A DNA stretch of 13,404 bases, from positions 1 through 13,404 of the forward strand of contig JBGVOE010000138.1 of assembly GCA_045126355.1 (NCBI GenBank). The letters run 5' to 3'. The DNA is from CAZSIA01 sp045126355. GTDB lineage: Bacteria; Bacillota_I; Bacilli_A; Acholeplasmatales; Anaeroplasmataceae. The stretch's first letter is position 1, and each line of letters opens with the position of its first letter. Below the pieces are notes generated by a model. It saw only the letters and a list, made by a program, of their open reading frames with translations, had not been told where the DNA came from and did not search any database. A program made the translations under genes and the position numbers. Positions 7,268 to 13,404 of this stretch are shown here, piece by piece.

Positions 7268-8701
7268 ATGAGGAAAATCCGTATTGGGAAAAGAAATATA
7301 AAGACCGCTATTAGTGTGTTTTTAGCTATAAGCTTATATTTAATATTACTTTTAATCGATAGAAGTAATAATTTAGAAGCTGATGGTTTTAGTGGGTTAA
7401 GTGGAATGTATACTCCTTTTTTTGCTGGGATTGCTGCGGCATATACATCTCATAAAGACTATAAGAGTTCTTTAAAACAAGCTCAAATTAGATCTTTAGG
7501 AAGTGTAGTTGGAGGATACTTTGGGATGATTATCATCTTATTAGTAGAGTTATTGTTTAAAAATATTTTTACAATAGATGATTTTGTTTTTTATAAATTT
7601 TTAGAATATCTTTTTGTTTCATTAGGTATTATAATTTTAATTTATATTATTGTAGTTACTAAACAAAAAGACGCCACCTTCATTTCATGTCTTACATATT
7701 TAAGTGTAACAATTTCAATTAGAAATGGTGGTATGCCAATTCCGCAGTTTGCGACTAATAGGATTTTATCTACATTAATTGGTGTAGGAATTGCACTGTT
7801 AGTAAATAACTTTAAACTTAATTATAAAAAGAATAAAAACGTCTTATTCTTAGCAAGTTATGATGATGTGATAAATTATGAAGATTATCAATTATCATTT
7901 ACAAAATATAAGATTAATGATTTATATCAGCGTGGTGCTAAATTAATTTTAAATACAAAAAGACACACATTAGATAGTATGATTTTTGATGGAGTTAAGA
8001 TTAATAAACCAGTTATATTGATGGATGGTTTTTGTACTTATGATCATAAAAAGTATATTTATCAAGCGCCATTTGAAAAAGGATTAAAAGATAAAATTAA
8101 TTACTATTTAGTACTTAATAATTATGATGTATTTACTTATGTAGTTCATGACGATAAAATGGTTTGTCATTATTTGAATTTAGACTCTGATGCGAGTAAA
8201 GCTTTTTATAAGGTAGAAGAATACAACAATATCTATCCATTTGTTTATGCTCCTGTTTTAGAAGCACACAGTATTGCGATGTATGAAGTTATCTTAAGGA
8301 TAGAACAATTAGATAAATTCTTATTAGATTTAGAAGAGTTAGGTATAACTAGCGGTGTTGTGATTAGAACAAGACTTTTGCCTGACGCTAATTATATCAT
8401 GGTAAGAATATTACCAATAAATTGTAGTAGGGCAGATTTTATAATGAAGCTATCTTGTTATAACGAATCAGATTTTAAAGTTGCTTTTGTTAATAACATA
8501 AACGACTTAAAAATAGCTCAGTTAGCTGATTTTTCTATTTGCTTTAATAGTTGTGATGAGGGTGTGAAAAATCTTTGTGATTATGTTGTTGAAAGTAATG
8601 ATTTTAATGATGTATTAAGATTGTTTAATAAAATTTATTTTGCTAAAGATTTAGAAAAATATATAAATAAATTAAGAGGTAAGAAAAATGGAAGTAATTA
8701 A
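7268..8701 (+). CDS. FUSC/aromatic-acid-exporter-like membrane domain fused to a degenerate HAD-like domain
   Basis: The 477-residue protein has an N-terminal membrane part (about 1-182) with hydrophobic segments near 12-30, 46-60, 77-97, 110-131, 137-150 and 163-181. It begins GKRNIKTAISVFLA, as in ArAE_1/FUSC proteins. From about 190 the layout follows Cof-type HAD phosphatases: NVLFLASYDDVIN (191-203) for motif I, the TKRH segment (230-233) for the usual TGR, a cap region, RILPINCSRAD (380-390) for the lysine motif, and NINDLKIAQLADF (410-422) for the ND motif. The nucleophile Asp appears replaced by S197 and the motif III Lys by R388, so phosphatase activity is doubtful. The domain may bind a ligand or regulate the membrane part, which is inference. 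GTGAGGTG at 7255-7262 supports the start. It lies 29 nt after the radical SAM gene. Confidence 0.7.
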   Translation: MRKIRIGKRNIKTAISVFLAISLYLILLLIDRSNNLEADGFSGLSGMYTPFFAGIAAAYTSHKDYKSSLKQAQIRSLGSVVGGYFGMIIILLVELLFKNIFTIDDFVFYKFLEYLFVSLGIIILIYIIVVTKQKDATFISCLTYLSVTISIRNGGMPIPQFATNRILSTLIGVGIALLVNNFKLNYKKNKNVLFLASYDDVINYEDYQLSFTKYKINDLYQRGAKLILNTKRHTLDSMIFDGVKINKPVILMDGFCTYDHKKYIYQAPFEKGLKDKINYYLVLNNYDVFTYVVHDDKMVCHYLNLDSDASKAFYKVEEYNNIYPFVYAPVLEAHSIAMYEVILRIEQLDKFLLDLEELGITSGVVIRTRLLPDANYIMVRILPINCSRADFIMKLSCYNESDFKVAFVNNINDLKIAQLADFSICFNSCDEGVKNLCDYVVESNDFNDVLRLFNKIYFAKDLEKYINKLRGKKNGSN

Positions 8702-9416
8702 AATTGATAGTAAGAAAGTTAAAATGGTAGCTCATAGAGGCTTAAGTGGAATTGAAGTAGAAAACACAATTGATGCCTTTAACTTAGCTTCAACACACAC
8801 ATATTTTGGAATTGAAACAGATATTCATGTGACCTTAGATGGTAAATATATCGTTCATCATGATGATAATTTAGAAAGAGTCTGTGGTGTTGATATGGTT
8901 ATTGAAGAGACTAATTATGATGATTTAAGAAAAATTAAAGTTATTAATAAAGACGGTTCTTTTGCTAAAGATATGTATTTACCTTCTCTTGAAGAATACA
9001 TTAGTATTTGTAGAGATAATAAAAAGATTAGTGTATTAGAATTAAAGAATCAAATGAAGGAAGAAAATATTATTGAAATAGTTAATATTGTTAAAAATCT
9101 AAATCATTATCATAACACTATTTTTATCTCATTTAGTCCTGAAAATATTGTTTGCTTGAAAAAGAATTTTACCGATATTAATACACAATTTTTAAGTGTT
9201 GTAGATACAGATGAAAAAAAGAGGGATGTTTTAAATTTCGCGATTGAAACCAAATGTGATTTAGACCTTCATTATGGTGGTATTACCTATGAATTTGTTA
9301 AAGATTGTCATAATAATGGCATTGTATTAAATGTATGGACTGTTGATGATCCTATTTTAGCGGAAAAATTAATTAATATGGGTGTCGATTTTATTACATC
9401 AAATATTTTAGAGTAA
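8688..9416 (+). CDS. Glycerophosphodiester phosphodiesterase (GDPD family)
   Basis: This is a 242-residue cytoplasmic enzyme without a signal peptide. It shows the TIM-barrel GDPD motifs: AHRG with H16 and R17, ENT at 25-27, ETD with E43 and D45, the HHDD block with H58, ELK with E118, and VWTVDDP near the C-terminus. The family hydrolyses glycerophosphodiesters, the products of phospholipid deacylation, to sn-glycerol 3-phosphate and an alcohol, using a divalent metal. The start overlaps the end of the FUSC/HAD gene by 14 nt, with AGAGG at 8675-8679. It is therefore the last member of the 5807-9416 operon and ends at a strong terminator. The location with a membrane protein may point to lipid or envelope turnover, but that is weak inference. 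Confidence 0.93.
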   Translation: MEVIKIDSKKVKMVAHRGLSGIEVENTIDAFNLASTHTYFGIETDIHVTLDGKYIVHHDDNLERVCGVDMVIEETNYDDLRKIKVINKDGSFAKDMYLPSLEEYISICRDNKKISVLELKNQMKEENIIEIVNIVKNLNHYHNTIFISFSPENIVCLKKNFTDINTQFLSVVDTDEKKRDVLNFAIETKCDLDLHYGGITYEFVKDCHNNGIVLNVWTVDDPILAEKLINMGVDFITSNILE

Positions 9417-9421
9417 ATTAA

Positions 9422-9451
9422 AAGACGTTAGGATTTATATCTTAACGTCTT
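9422..9451. terminator. Bidirectional terminator between convergent transcription units
   Basis: A 13-bp stem (9422-9434 with 9439-9451, one G:U pair on the plus strand) closes a 4-nt loop, ttat. T-rich tracts lie outside on both strands (taattgttt rightward, ttttaattt leftward). It ends both the GDPD operon and the minus-strand chromate-transporter operon. Confidence 0.85.
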
Positions 9452-9457
9452 AATTGT

Positions 9458-10021
9458 TTATATAAGTGATATTATGATACCTAAACAAGCACTAACAATA
9501 ATTAATAAAATTGTATTAGGTTTCTTTTTGAAAATTTTTTGATATATGATGTAAAGGATTGTAATTATTCCTAAGATAATAAATGATTTGTAATCGAAAT
9601 TAAAACCTTCATTAGAATAACCAATTGCTTTTACAGTTAAAATTAATCCTGTTGAGAAGATTAAACCTAATACTACAGGTTTAATTCCTTTTAATGCATT
9701 TACAAAGTGACGATTTTTAGTTAAGTTATTAAGTAGTGATGCAATTAAAATAATAATAATTAGTGATGGAAGTACAACACCTAATGTTGCTACTACACTT
9801 CCTAAAAATCCTCCTTGCATTGAACCAACGTAAGTAGCCATATTAATAGCTACAGGACCTGGAGTAGATTCACATACTCCAATAAAGTTTGTGAATGCCT
9901 CTTCAGTTAACCATCCATATTCTAATACTAATTCACGTACAAGTGGAATCATTGCGTATCCTCCACCAAATGTGAATAATCCAATTTTAAAGAATTCAAT
10001 AAATAAATACCAATAAATCAT
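9458..10021 (-). CDS. Chromate transporter, short-chain CHR subunit (downstream gene)
   Basis: This is a 187-residue membrane protein with one CHR domain. The motifs FKIGLFTFGGGYAMIP (11-26), a Trp-Leu-Thr block at 37-39 and STPGPVAIN (52-60) are hallmarks of the ChrA family. Hydrophobic segments cover about 70-98, 111-132, 147-162 and 169-187. Short-chain CHR proteins usually occur as pairs of adjacent genes that together replace one two-domain ChrA. Here the start codon overlaps the stop of its partner by 1 nt (TAATG), with AGGTGATG just upstream, so expression is coupled. ChrA exports chromate by proton antiport, but many Firmicutes pairs are annotated by homology only and the true substrate may differ. 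Confidence 0.88.
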   Translation of the reverse strand: MIYWYLFIEFFKIGLFTFGGGYAMIPLVRELVLEYGWLTEEAFTNFIGVCESTPGPVAINMATYVGSMQGGFLGSVVATLGVVLPSLIIIILIASLLNNLTKNRHFVNALKGIKPVVLGLIFSTGLILTVKAIGYSNEGFNFDYKSFIILGIITILYIIYQKIFKKKPNTILLIIVSACLGIIISLI

Positions 10022-10590
10022 TATTCATCACCTGCTTTCTTATTTTTAGGTAATGAATATAATATTAGTCCTAAACATGCACCTATAATAATTAAAATAA
10101 TAGAAGAGAATTTTAAACTAAATATTTCTAATATTATCATTAACAGTGTTATAAGAATAAATCCCACTACATTATATGGTGTTTTTTTGATTTTTTTAAA
10201 CATGTCAAATCCGGCTTTTGTAATTAAGAATGCTACTGCACATTTGATTCCAATGAAAGCACTATTTACAATATTATTTTCTAGGAATTTATCAAAGAAT
10301 AATGAAATAGGGAAAATAATTAAAAATGATGGAAGAACTACACCTAATGTTGCAAATATACTACCTAATATTTTGTTTTGTTTATATCCGATATATGTTG
10401 CACTATTAATAGCTATTGGTCCAGGAGTACTTTCAGCAATAGCGATAATATCTAACATTTCCTCTTCACTTATCCATTTCTTTTTTTCAATAACGACTTC
10501 TTTAATTTGTGGAATCATCGCGTATCCTCCACCAAAAGTAAACAATCCTATTTTAAAGAAAATCCAAAATAATTCTAAACTTTTTTTCAA
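10021..10590 (-). CDS. Chromate transporter, short-chain CHR subunit (upstream gene, TTG start)
   Basis: This 189-residue membrane protein is the partner of the following CHR gene. It carries FKIGLFTFGGGYAMIP (12-27), a KKWI block near 37-40 and STPGPIAIN (54-62), followed by hydrophobic segments at about 72-99, 108-127 and 140-180. The start is TTG: a TGA lies in frame three codons upstream (10597-10599), and the next Met (residue 25) is inside the conserved motif. GTGAGATGAG just before it serves as ribosome binding site. The two CHR proteins probably act as a heterodimer. The gene is divergent from the flavin reductase gene. Confidence 0.85.
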   Translation of the reverse strand: MKKSLELFWIFFKIGLFTFGGGYAMIPQIKEVVIEKKKWISEEEMLDIIAIAESTPGPIAINSATYIGYKQNKILGSIFATLGVVLPSFLIIFPISLFFDKFLENNIVNSAFIGIKCAVAFLITKAGFDMFKKIKKTPYNVVGFILITLLMIILEIFSLKFSSIILIIIGACLGLILYSLPKNKKAGDE

Positions 10591-10623
10591 TTTAACTCAT
10601 CTCACTTTTATATGTTCTTTACA

Positions 10624-10652
10624 ATAATAACATTTAATTGTAATTTTTTAAA
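10624..10652 (-). promoter_or_regulatory. Weak candidate promoter for the CHR pair
   Basis: Reading leftward, TTTAAA (10652-10647) and TATTAT (10629-10624) are spaced by 17 bp, 33 nt before the TTG start. Each box keeps most consensus bases, but the region is very AT-rich and such matches arise by chance. Confidence 0.3.
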
Positions 10653-10682
10653 TAAAATATTTAAATAAATCATTAAAATGTA

Positions 10683-10691
10683 TGTTATAAT
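10683..10691 (+). promoter_or_regulatory. Extended -10 promoter for the flavin reductase / cdsB operon
   Basis: TG followed by one base and a perfect TATAAT (10686-10691) forms an extended -10 element, which can replace a poor -35 box. No convincing -35 is present. Predicted transcription starts near 10698, leaving a leader of about 32 nt. Confidence 0.6.
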
Positions 10692-10715
10692 CAAGTAAGA
10701 ATATGATTTTTATAT

Positions 10716-10722
10716 GGGAGAG
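10716..10722 (+). promoter_or_regulatory. Ribosome binding site that fixes the start at 10730
   Basis: GGGAGAG lies 7 nt before ATG 10730. An in-frame ATG at 10703 has no such site and would sit only a few bases from the predicted transcript start, so the shorter protein is preferred. Confidence 0.8.
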
Positions 10723-10729
10723 TTTTTTT

Positions 10730-11290
10730 ATGGGAAAATTATATTGGAAACCAGGAAATATGTTATATCCACTACCAGTAGTAATGGTTAGTGTTAGAGA
10801 TAAAGATATCGACAACATTATTACAGTCGCTTGGGCTGGGACAATCAATAGTGATCCAGCTATGTTAAGTATATCAGTTAGAAAAGAAAGATTTTCATAT
10901 GAAATGCTTAAAAATAGTGGAGAGTTTGTCGTAAATTTAGTTACAAAAGATTTAGCTTATGCATGTGACTATTGTGGTGTAGCAAGTGGAAGAGATGTTG
11001 ATAAGTTTAGGAAGATGAATTTAACTAAACTAGAGTCAAAATATGTAAATGCTCCATCTATAAAGGAAAGTCCTGTTAATTTAGAATGTAAAATTGAATA
11101 TACTCAAGAATTAGGAACACATACAATTTTTATGGCTAAAATATTAGGTGTTACTGTAGATGATAGATATATGGATGAGAGTGGTAGATTTAATTTAAAT
11201 GATTCAAATTTAGTCACATATTCACACGGAAGATACTATACACTAGGAGAAGAATTAGGTAAATTTGGTTATTCGGTTAAGAAAAAATAA
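10730..11290 (+). CDS. Flavin reductase family protein (FMN-binding split barrel)
   Basis: This 186-residue soluble protein begins with the PGNMLYPLPVVMVSV stretch (8-22) and continues with ITVAWAGTINSDPAMLSISV (31-50) and GEFVVNL (64-70). These are the typical strands of the flavin reductase-like FMN-binding domain. The family binds FMN and reduces flavin with NAD(P)H or acts as a flavin-dependent reductase; the substrate is not shown here. C79 and C82 lie in the segment after the barrel core (ACDYCG). It is followed after 29 nt by the L-cysteine desulfidase gene, so both are probably one operon. A supporting redox or electron-supply role in sulfur metabolism is possible but only inferred. 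Confidence 0.88.
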   Translation: MGKLYWKPGNMLYPLPVVMVSVRDKDIDNIITVAWAGTINSDPAMLSISVRKERFSYEMLKNSGEFVVNLVTKDLAYACDYCGVASGRDVDKFRKMNLTKLESKYVNAPSIKESPVNLECKIEYTQELGTHTIFMAKILGVTVDDRYMDESGRFNLNDSNLVTYSHGRYYTLGEELGKFGYSVKKK

Positions 11291-11319
11291 TTTTATTTTA
11301 AAAAAATGAGGTTTTATAT

Positions 11320-12585
11320 ATGGAAAATTATAATCAATTTGTAGATATTTTAAATACTGAATTAAAGCCTGCGATGGGATGTACAGAACCTATTGCTATT
11401 GCCTATTGTGCTTCAATTGTAAAAGAAGTTTTAGGTGGACTACCAACAGATGTTAAAATATATGTAAGTGGTAATATCATAAAAAATGTTAAAAGCGTAA
11501 AAGTTCCTAACACTAATGGTAAGGTAGGAATTAGGGTTGCCGCTGCTATAGGTTTAGTTGCAGGAGACTCTAGGAAAGAATTAGAAGTAATAGCAAATTC
11601 TAAAGAAGAGGACGTTCTTAAATTAGAAAGTTATATGGAAGAGGCTTCAATTACTGTCTATCCGGTAGATAATGAACACACATTATATATTGAAATTATT
11701 GGTACATTAAATGATGATGTAGCAAAAGTTATTATTTTAGATGCTCATACTAATGTGTATTTAGTAGAAAAAAATAATAAAGTATTATACTTTAATGATA
11801 AAAAAGTAAGTAATCCAGTAGTAACTATTAATAAATCGGTATTAAACATTCATGATATAATTGAGTTTGCAAATATAGTTGATATTAAAGATATTAAGGA
11901 TGTTTTAGATAGACAAATTGAATATAATTTAGCAATTGCTAATGAAGGAATTAATGGTAATTATGGTGCAAATATTGGTAAAACAATAATGAAATATGCA
12001 AATAATGATATTCTTACTAAATGTAAAGCTATGGCTGCCGCAGGAAGTGATGCAAGAATGAATGGGTGTGAAATGCCAGTTGTTATTAACTCTGGTAGTG
12101 GAAATCAAGGTATAACTTGTAGTGTTCCTGTAATTACTTATGCAAAACATTTAAATGTTAGTGATGAATTATTATATCGTGCATTAGTTGTATCTAATCT
12201 AACTACAATTCACATTAAAAATAGTATTGGTAAATTATCTGCTTTTTGTGGAGTGGTAATAGCTGGTGCAGGATGTGGAGCTGGTATTGCATATTTAGAA
12301 GGCGGAAGAGAAAGAGAAATCAATCATACAATTGTTAATGCGTTAGGTATAATTTCTGGAGTTTTATGCGATGGTGCTAAAGCTTCATGTGCAGCAAAGA
12401 TTGCTAGTAGTGTAGAAGCAGGAATGCTTGGATATTTCATGTTTAAAGATGGTAATCAATTTATTAGTGGTGATGGTTTTATTAAAAAAGGTGTTGAAAA
12501 TACAATAAAAGCTATCGGAGAATTAGCACGTGTTGGAATGTGTGAAACTGATAAAGAAATTATTCAATTGATGATGAAAGATTAA
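11320..12585 (+). CDS. cdsB: L-cysteine desulfidase, [4Fe-4S] (CdsB / CyuA family)
   Basis: This 421-residue cytoplasmic protein belongs to the family formerly called UPF0597 (E. coli CyuA/YhaM, archaeal CdsB). It degrades L-cysteine to pyruvate, ammonia and sulfide with an iron-sulfur cluster rather than pyridoxal phosphate. C21 in PAMGCTEP is the candidate catalytic cysteine. C310, C350 and C357 have the 40- and 7-residue spacing I recall for the cluster ligands of the Methanocaldococcus enzyme (282, 322, 329). GSGNQGI (259-265) is the conserved Gly-rich segment. The length is close to normal. TGAGG at 11307-11311 supports the start. It is second in the operon from 10730 and ends at a terminator. 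No cysteine transporter or regulator is in view. Confidence 0.93.
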   Translation: MENYNQFVDILNTELKPAMGCTEPIAIAYCASIVKEVLGGLPTDVKIYVSGNIIKNVKSVKVPNTNGKVGIRVAAAIGLVAGDSRKELEVIANSKEEDVLKLESYMEEASITVYPVDNEHTLYIEIIGTLNDDVAKVIILDAHTNVYLVEKNNKVLYFNDKKVSNPVVTINKSVLNIHDIIEFANIVDIKDIKDVLDRQIEYNLAIANEGINGNYGANIGKTIMKYANNDILTKCKAMAAAGSDARMNGCEMPVVINSGSGNQGITCSVPVITYAKHLNVSDELLYRALVVSNLTTIHIKNSIGKLSAFCGVVIAGAGCGAGIAYLEGGREREINHTIVNALGIISGVLCDGAKASCAAKIASSVEAGMLGYFMFKDGNQFISGDGFIKKGVENTIKAIGELARVGMCETDKEIIQLMMKD

Positions 12586-12596
12586 ATAAATTTATG

Positions 12597-12626
12597 AAGA
12601 AGCAAAAAAATGCTTCTTTTTTTTTT
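12597..12626 (+). terminator. Intrinsic terminator after cdsB
   Basis: An 8-bp stem (12597-12604 with 12611-12618; core gaagca/tgcttc), a loop of six A and a run of ten T at 12617-12626 form a clear Rho-independent terminator 11 nt after the stop codon. Confidence 0.92.
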
Positions 12627-12683
12627 AGTAATTTTTCATTTAACTGTAAATATAAGAGGTGAAAAATAAAAGTTGGTGATTAG

Positions 12684-13404
12684 ATGATGGAAGTTACAAA
12701 TAAGAAAATTGATAAAGAAGTTAGAAATAATAAGCTAATAAAAATTGTATTGATAGTTATTATAATTATCACATTGTTTATAAGTCTATTTGTTTTGATA
12801 AATGAAAGTAAGAATAAAAATTATAATGACGGATATACAATTATGATTAATTATTCAGATTATGAGGAACATGATTTAAAGTTGGGTTTTGATCCTACAT
12901 TTGATACCTATTATAACCAATTAGTTGGATTAGGCTACGGAACAGTTAATTCAAATATAGGTGGAAGTTTATTAGAAAATGTTGAAATAAATTTAACAAT
13001 GTTTGAAAAATTTAATTCAGTTATAAAAGGAGAAAAAATCCCTTTATTAGAAAGAAATGAAAATACAGAAAAGTTTGATCAATATTACTGTAATAAATAT
13101 TATATAAAAAATATTGGTAATCATGATAAGTATTTTAGATTAAATTTAAAGATTACCAAAAATATAAAAAATGCCTTAGGTGCGGCACGTTTTATGATTG
13201 TAACAGGTGATGAAACTACTGGATTTAAATATAATGTTTTATCTGTTAGTGGTGATGGAGAAAAAGAAGTAGTGGCTAGTAAAAATGTTGTTGAATCAGA
13301 CTATATTGGCCCTCTTTATATAACGGATCCAAACAAAAATAATAATAATTTATTAACAAAGAAAATAGAAGATGCTTGGTTTTGCGAACCATTACTATTT
13401 GATG
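12684..13404 (+). CDS. Membrane-anchored extracellular protein, 3' end missing
   Basis: The frame is open from ATG 12684 to the window edge (240 codons, no stop), so the gene is partial. A basic N-terminus is followed by one hydrophobic segment (about 18-40) without a lipobox. This suggests an uncleaved N-terminal anchor or a poor signal peptide, with the remainder outside the cell. The exported part is Asn/Tyr/Lys-rich. Around 135-175 (YYCNKYYIKNIGNHDKYFRL, then AARFMIVTGDE) it faintly recalls the beta-rich modules of TasA-like exported proteins of Firmicutes, but I do not recognise the family with confidence. GGTGAT (12675-12680) lies 3 nt before ATG 12684; ATG 12687 is an alternative. It follows the cdsB terminator, so it starts a new unit. 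Confidence 0.7.
   Translation, partial: MMEVTNKKIDKEVRNNKLIKIVLIVIIIITLFISLFVLINESKNKNYNDGYTIMINYSDYEEHDLKLGFDPTFDTYYNQLVGLGYGTVNSNIGGSLLENVEINLTMFEKFNSVIKGEKIPLLERNENTEKFDQYYCNKYYIKNIGNHDKYFRLNLKITKNIKNALGAARFMIVTGDETTGFKYNVLSVSGDGEKEVVASKNVVESDYIGPLYITDPNKNNNNLLTKKIEDAWFCEPLLFD

Noticed and set aside
10187..10627. 146-codon plus-strand open frame opposite the CHR gene.
   Set aside because: It is the antisense of conserved CHR motifs, which fully explain the region, and it has no convincing start context.
10648..10848. 66-codon minus-strand open frame across the divergent gap.
   Set aside because: It runs antisense through the start of the flavin reductase gene and its promoter.
11929..12150. 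73-codon minus-strand open frame inside cdsB.
   Set aside because: It is antisense to a strongly conserved enzyme gene.
12673..12686. Four-codon leader frame (TTG start after AGAGGTGA) whose TGA overlaps the start of the partial gene.
   Set aside because: It is too short to separate from chance, and GGTGAT already explains translation of the main gene.

Overview
The DNA is strongly AT-rich. Genes start behind good Shine-Dalgarno sites and hairpin terminators end in T-runs. Its protein families are typical of Firmicutes/Bacilli: a PepO-type M13 peptidase, a DUF3267 zincin, a CdsB/CyuA desulfidase, paired short ChrA proteins and a FUSC/ArAE membrane protein. All 12 complete genes end in TAA or TAG (11 TAA, 1 TAG, no TGA) and Trp is encoded by TGG. 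This fits a low-GC Bacilli or Erysipelotrichia-like gut or host-associated bacterium, possibly uncultured. The species cannot be fixed from the sequence. There is no rRNA, tRNA, CRISPR array or insertion sequence.

Layout, left to right. Bases 1-163 are a leader with two hairpins before a DUF3267 membrane metalloprotease (164-751), which has its own terminator. Next come an unrecognised multi-pass membrane protein (827-2344), then a monocistronic M13 endopeptidase (2423-4321) with promoter and terminator. A two-domain flavodoxin-fold protein carrying an iron-sulfur flavoprotein cysteine motif (4409-5737) follows.

Bases 5807-9416 look like one tightly packed operon of four genes: a small protein with an N-terminal ETNSSSNH motif and a C-terminal Cys/His cluster, a radical SAM enzyme overlapping it by 14 nt, a FUSC-like membrane domain fused to what looks like a degenerate HAD domain, and a glycerophosphodiester phosphodiesterase (GDPD) that again overlaps by 14 nt. 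A strong two-way terminator at 9422-9451 separates this operon from the convergent chromate-transporter pair (9458-10590, minus strand). From a divergent 139-bp intergenic region, a flavin reductase-like gene and an L-cysteine desulfidase gene run rightward (10730-12585) to a terminator. The window ends inside a membrane-anchored extracellular protein gene (12684 onward) that is cut by the window edge.

The most interesting part is 5807-9416. The ETNSSS-motif protein and the radical SAM enzyme look like a translationally coupled substrate/partner-enzyme pair of a kind I associate with phages. The FUSC/pseudo-HAD fusion looks like a membrane protein with a sensor or regulatory head. Both functional readings are inference.
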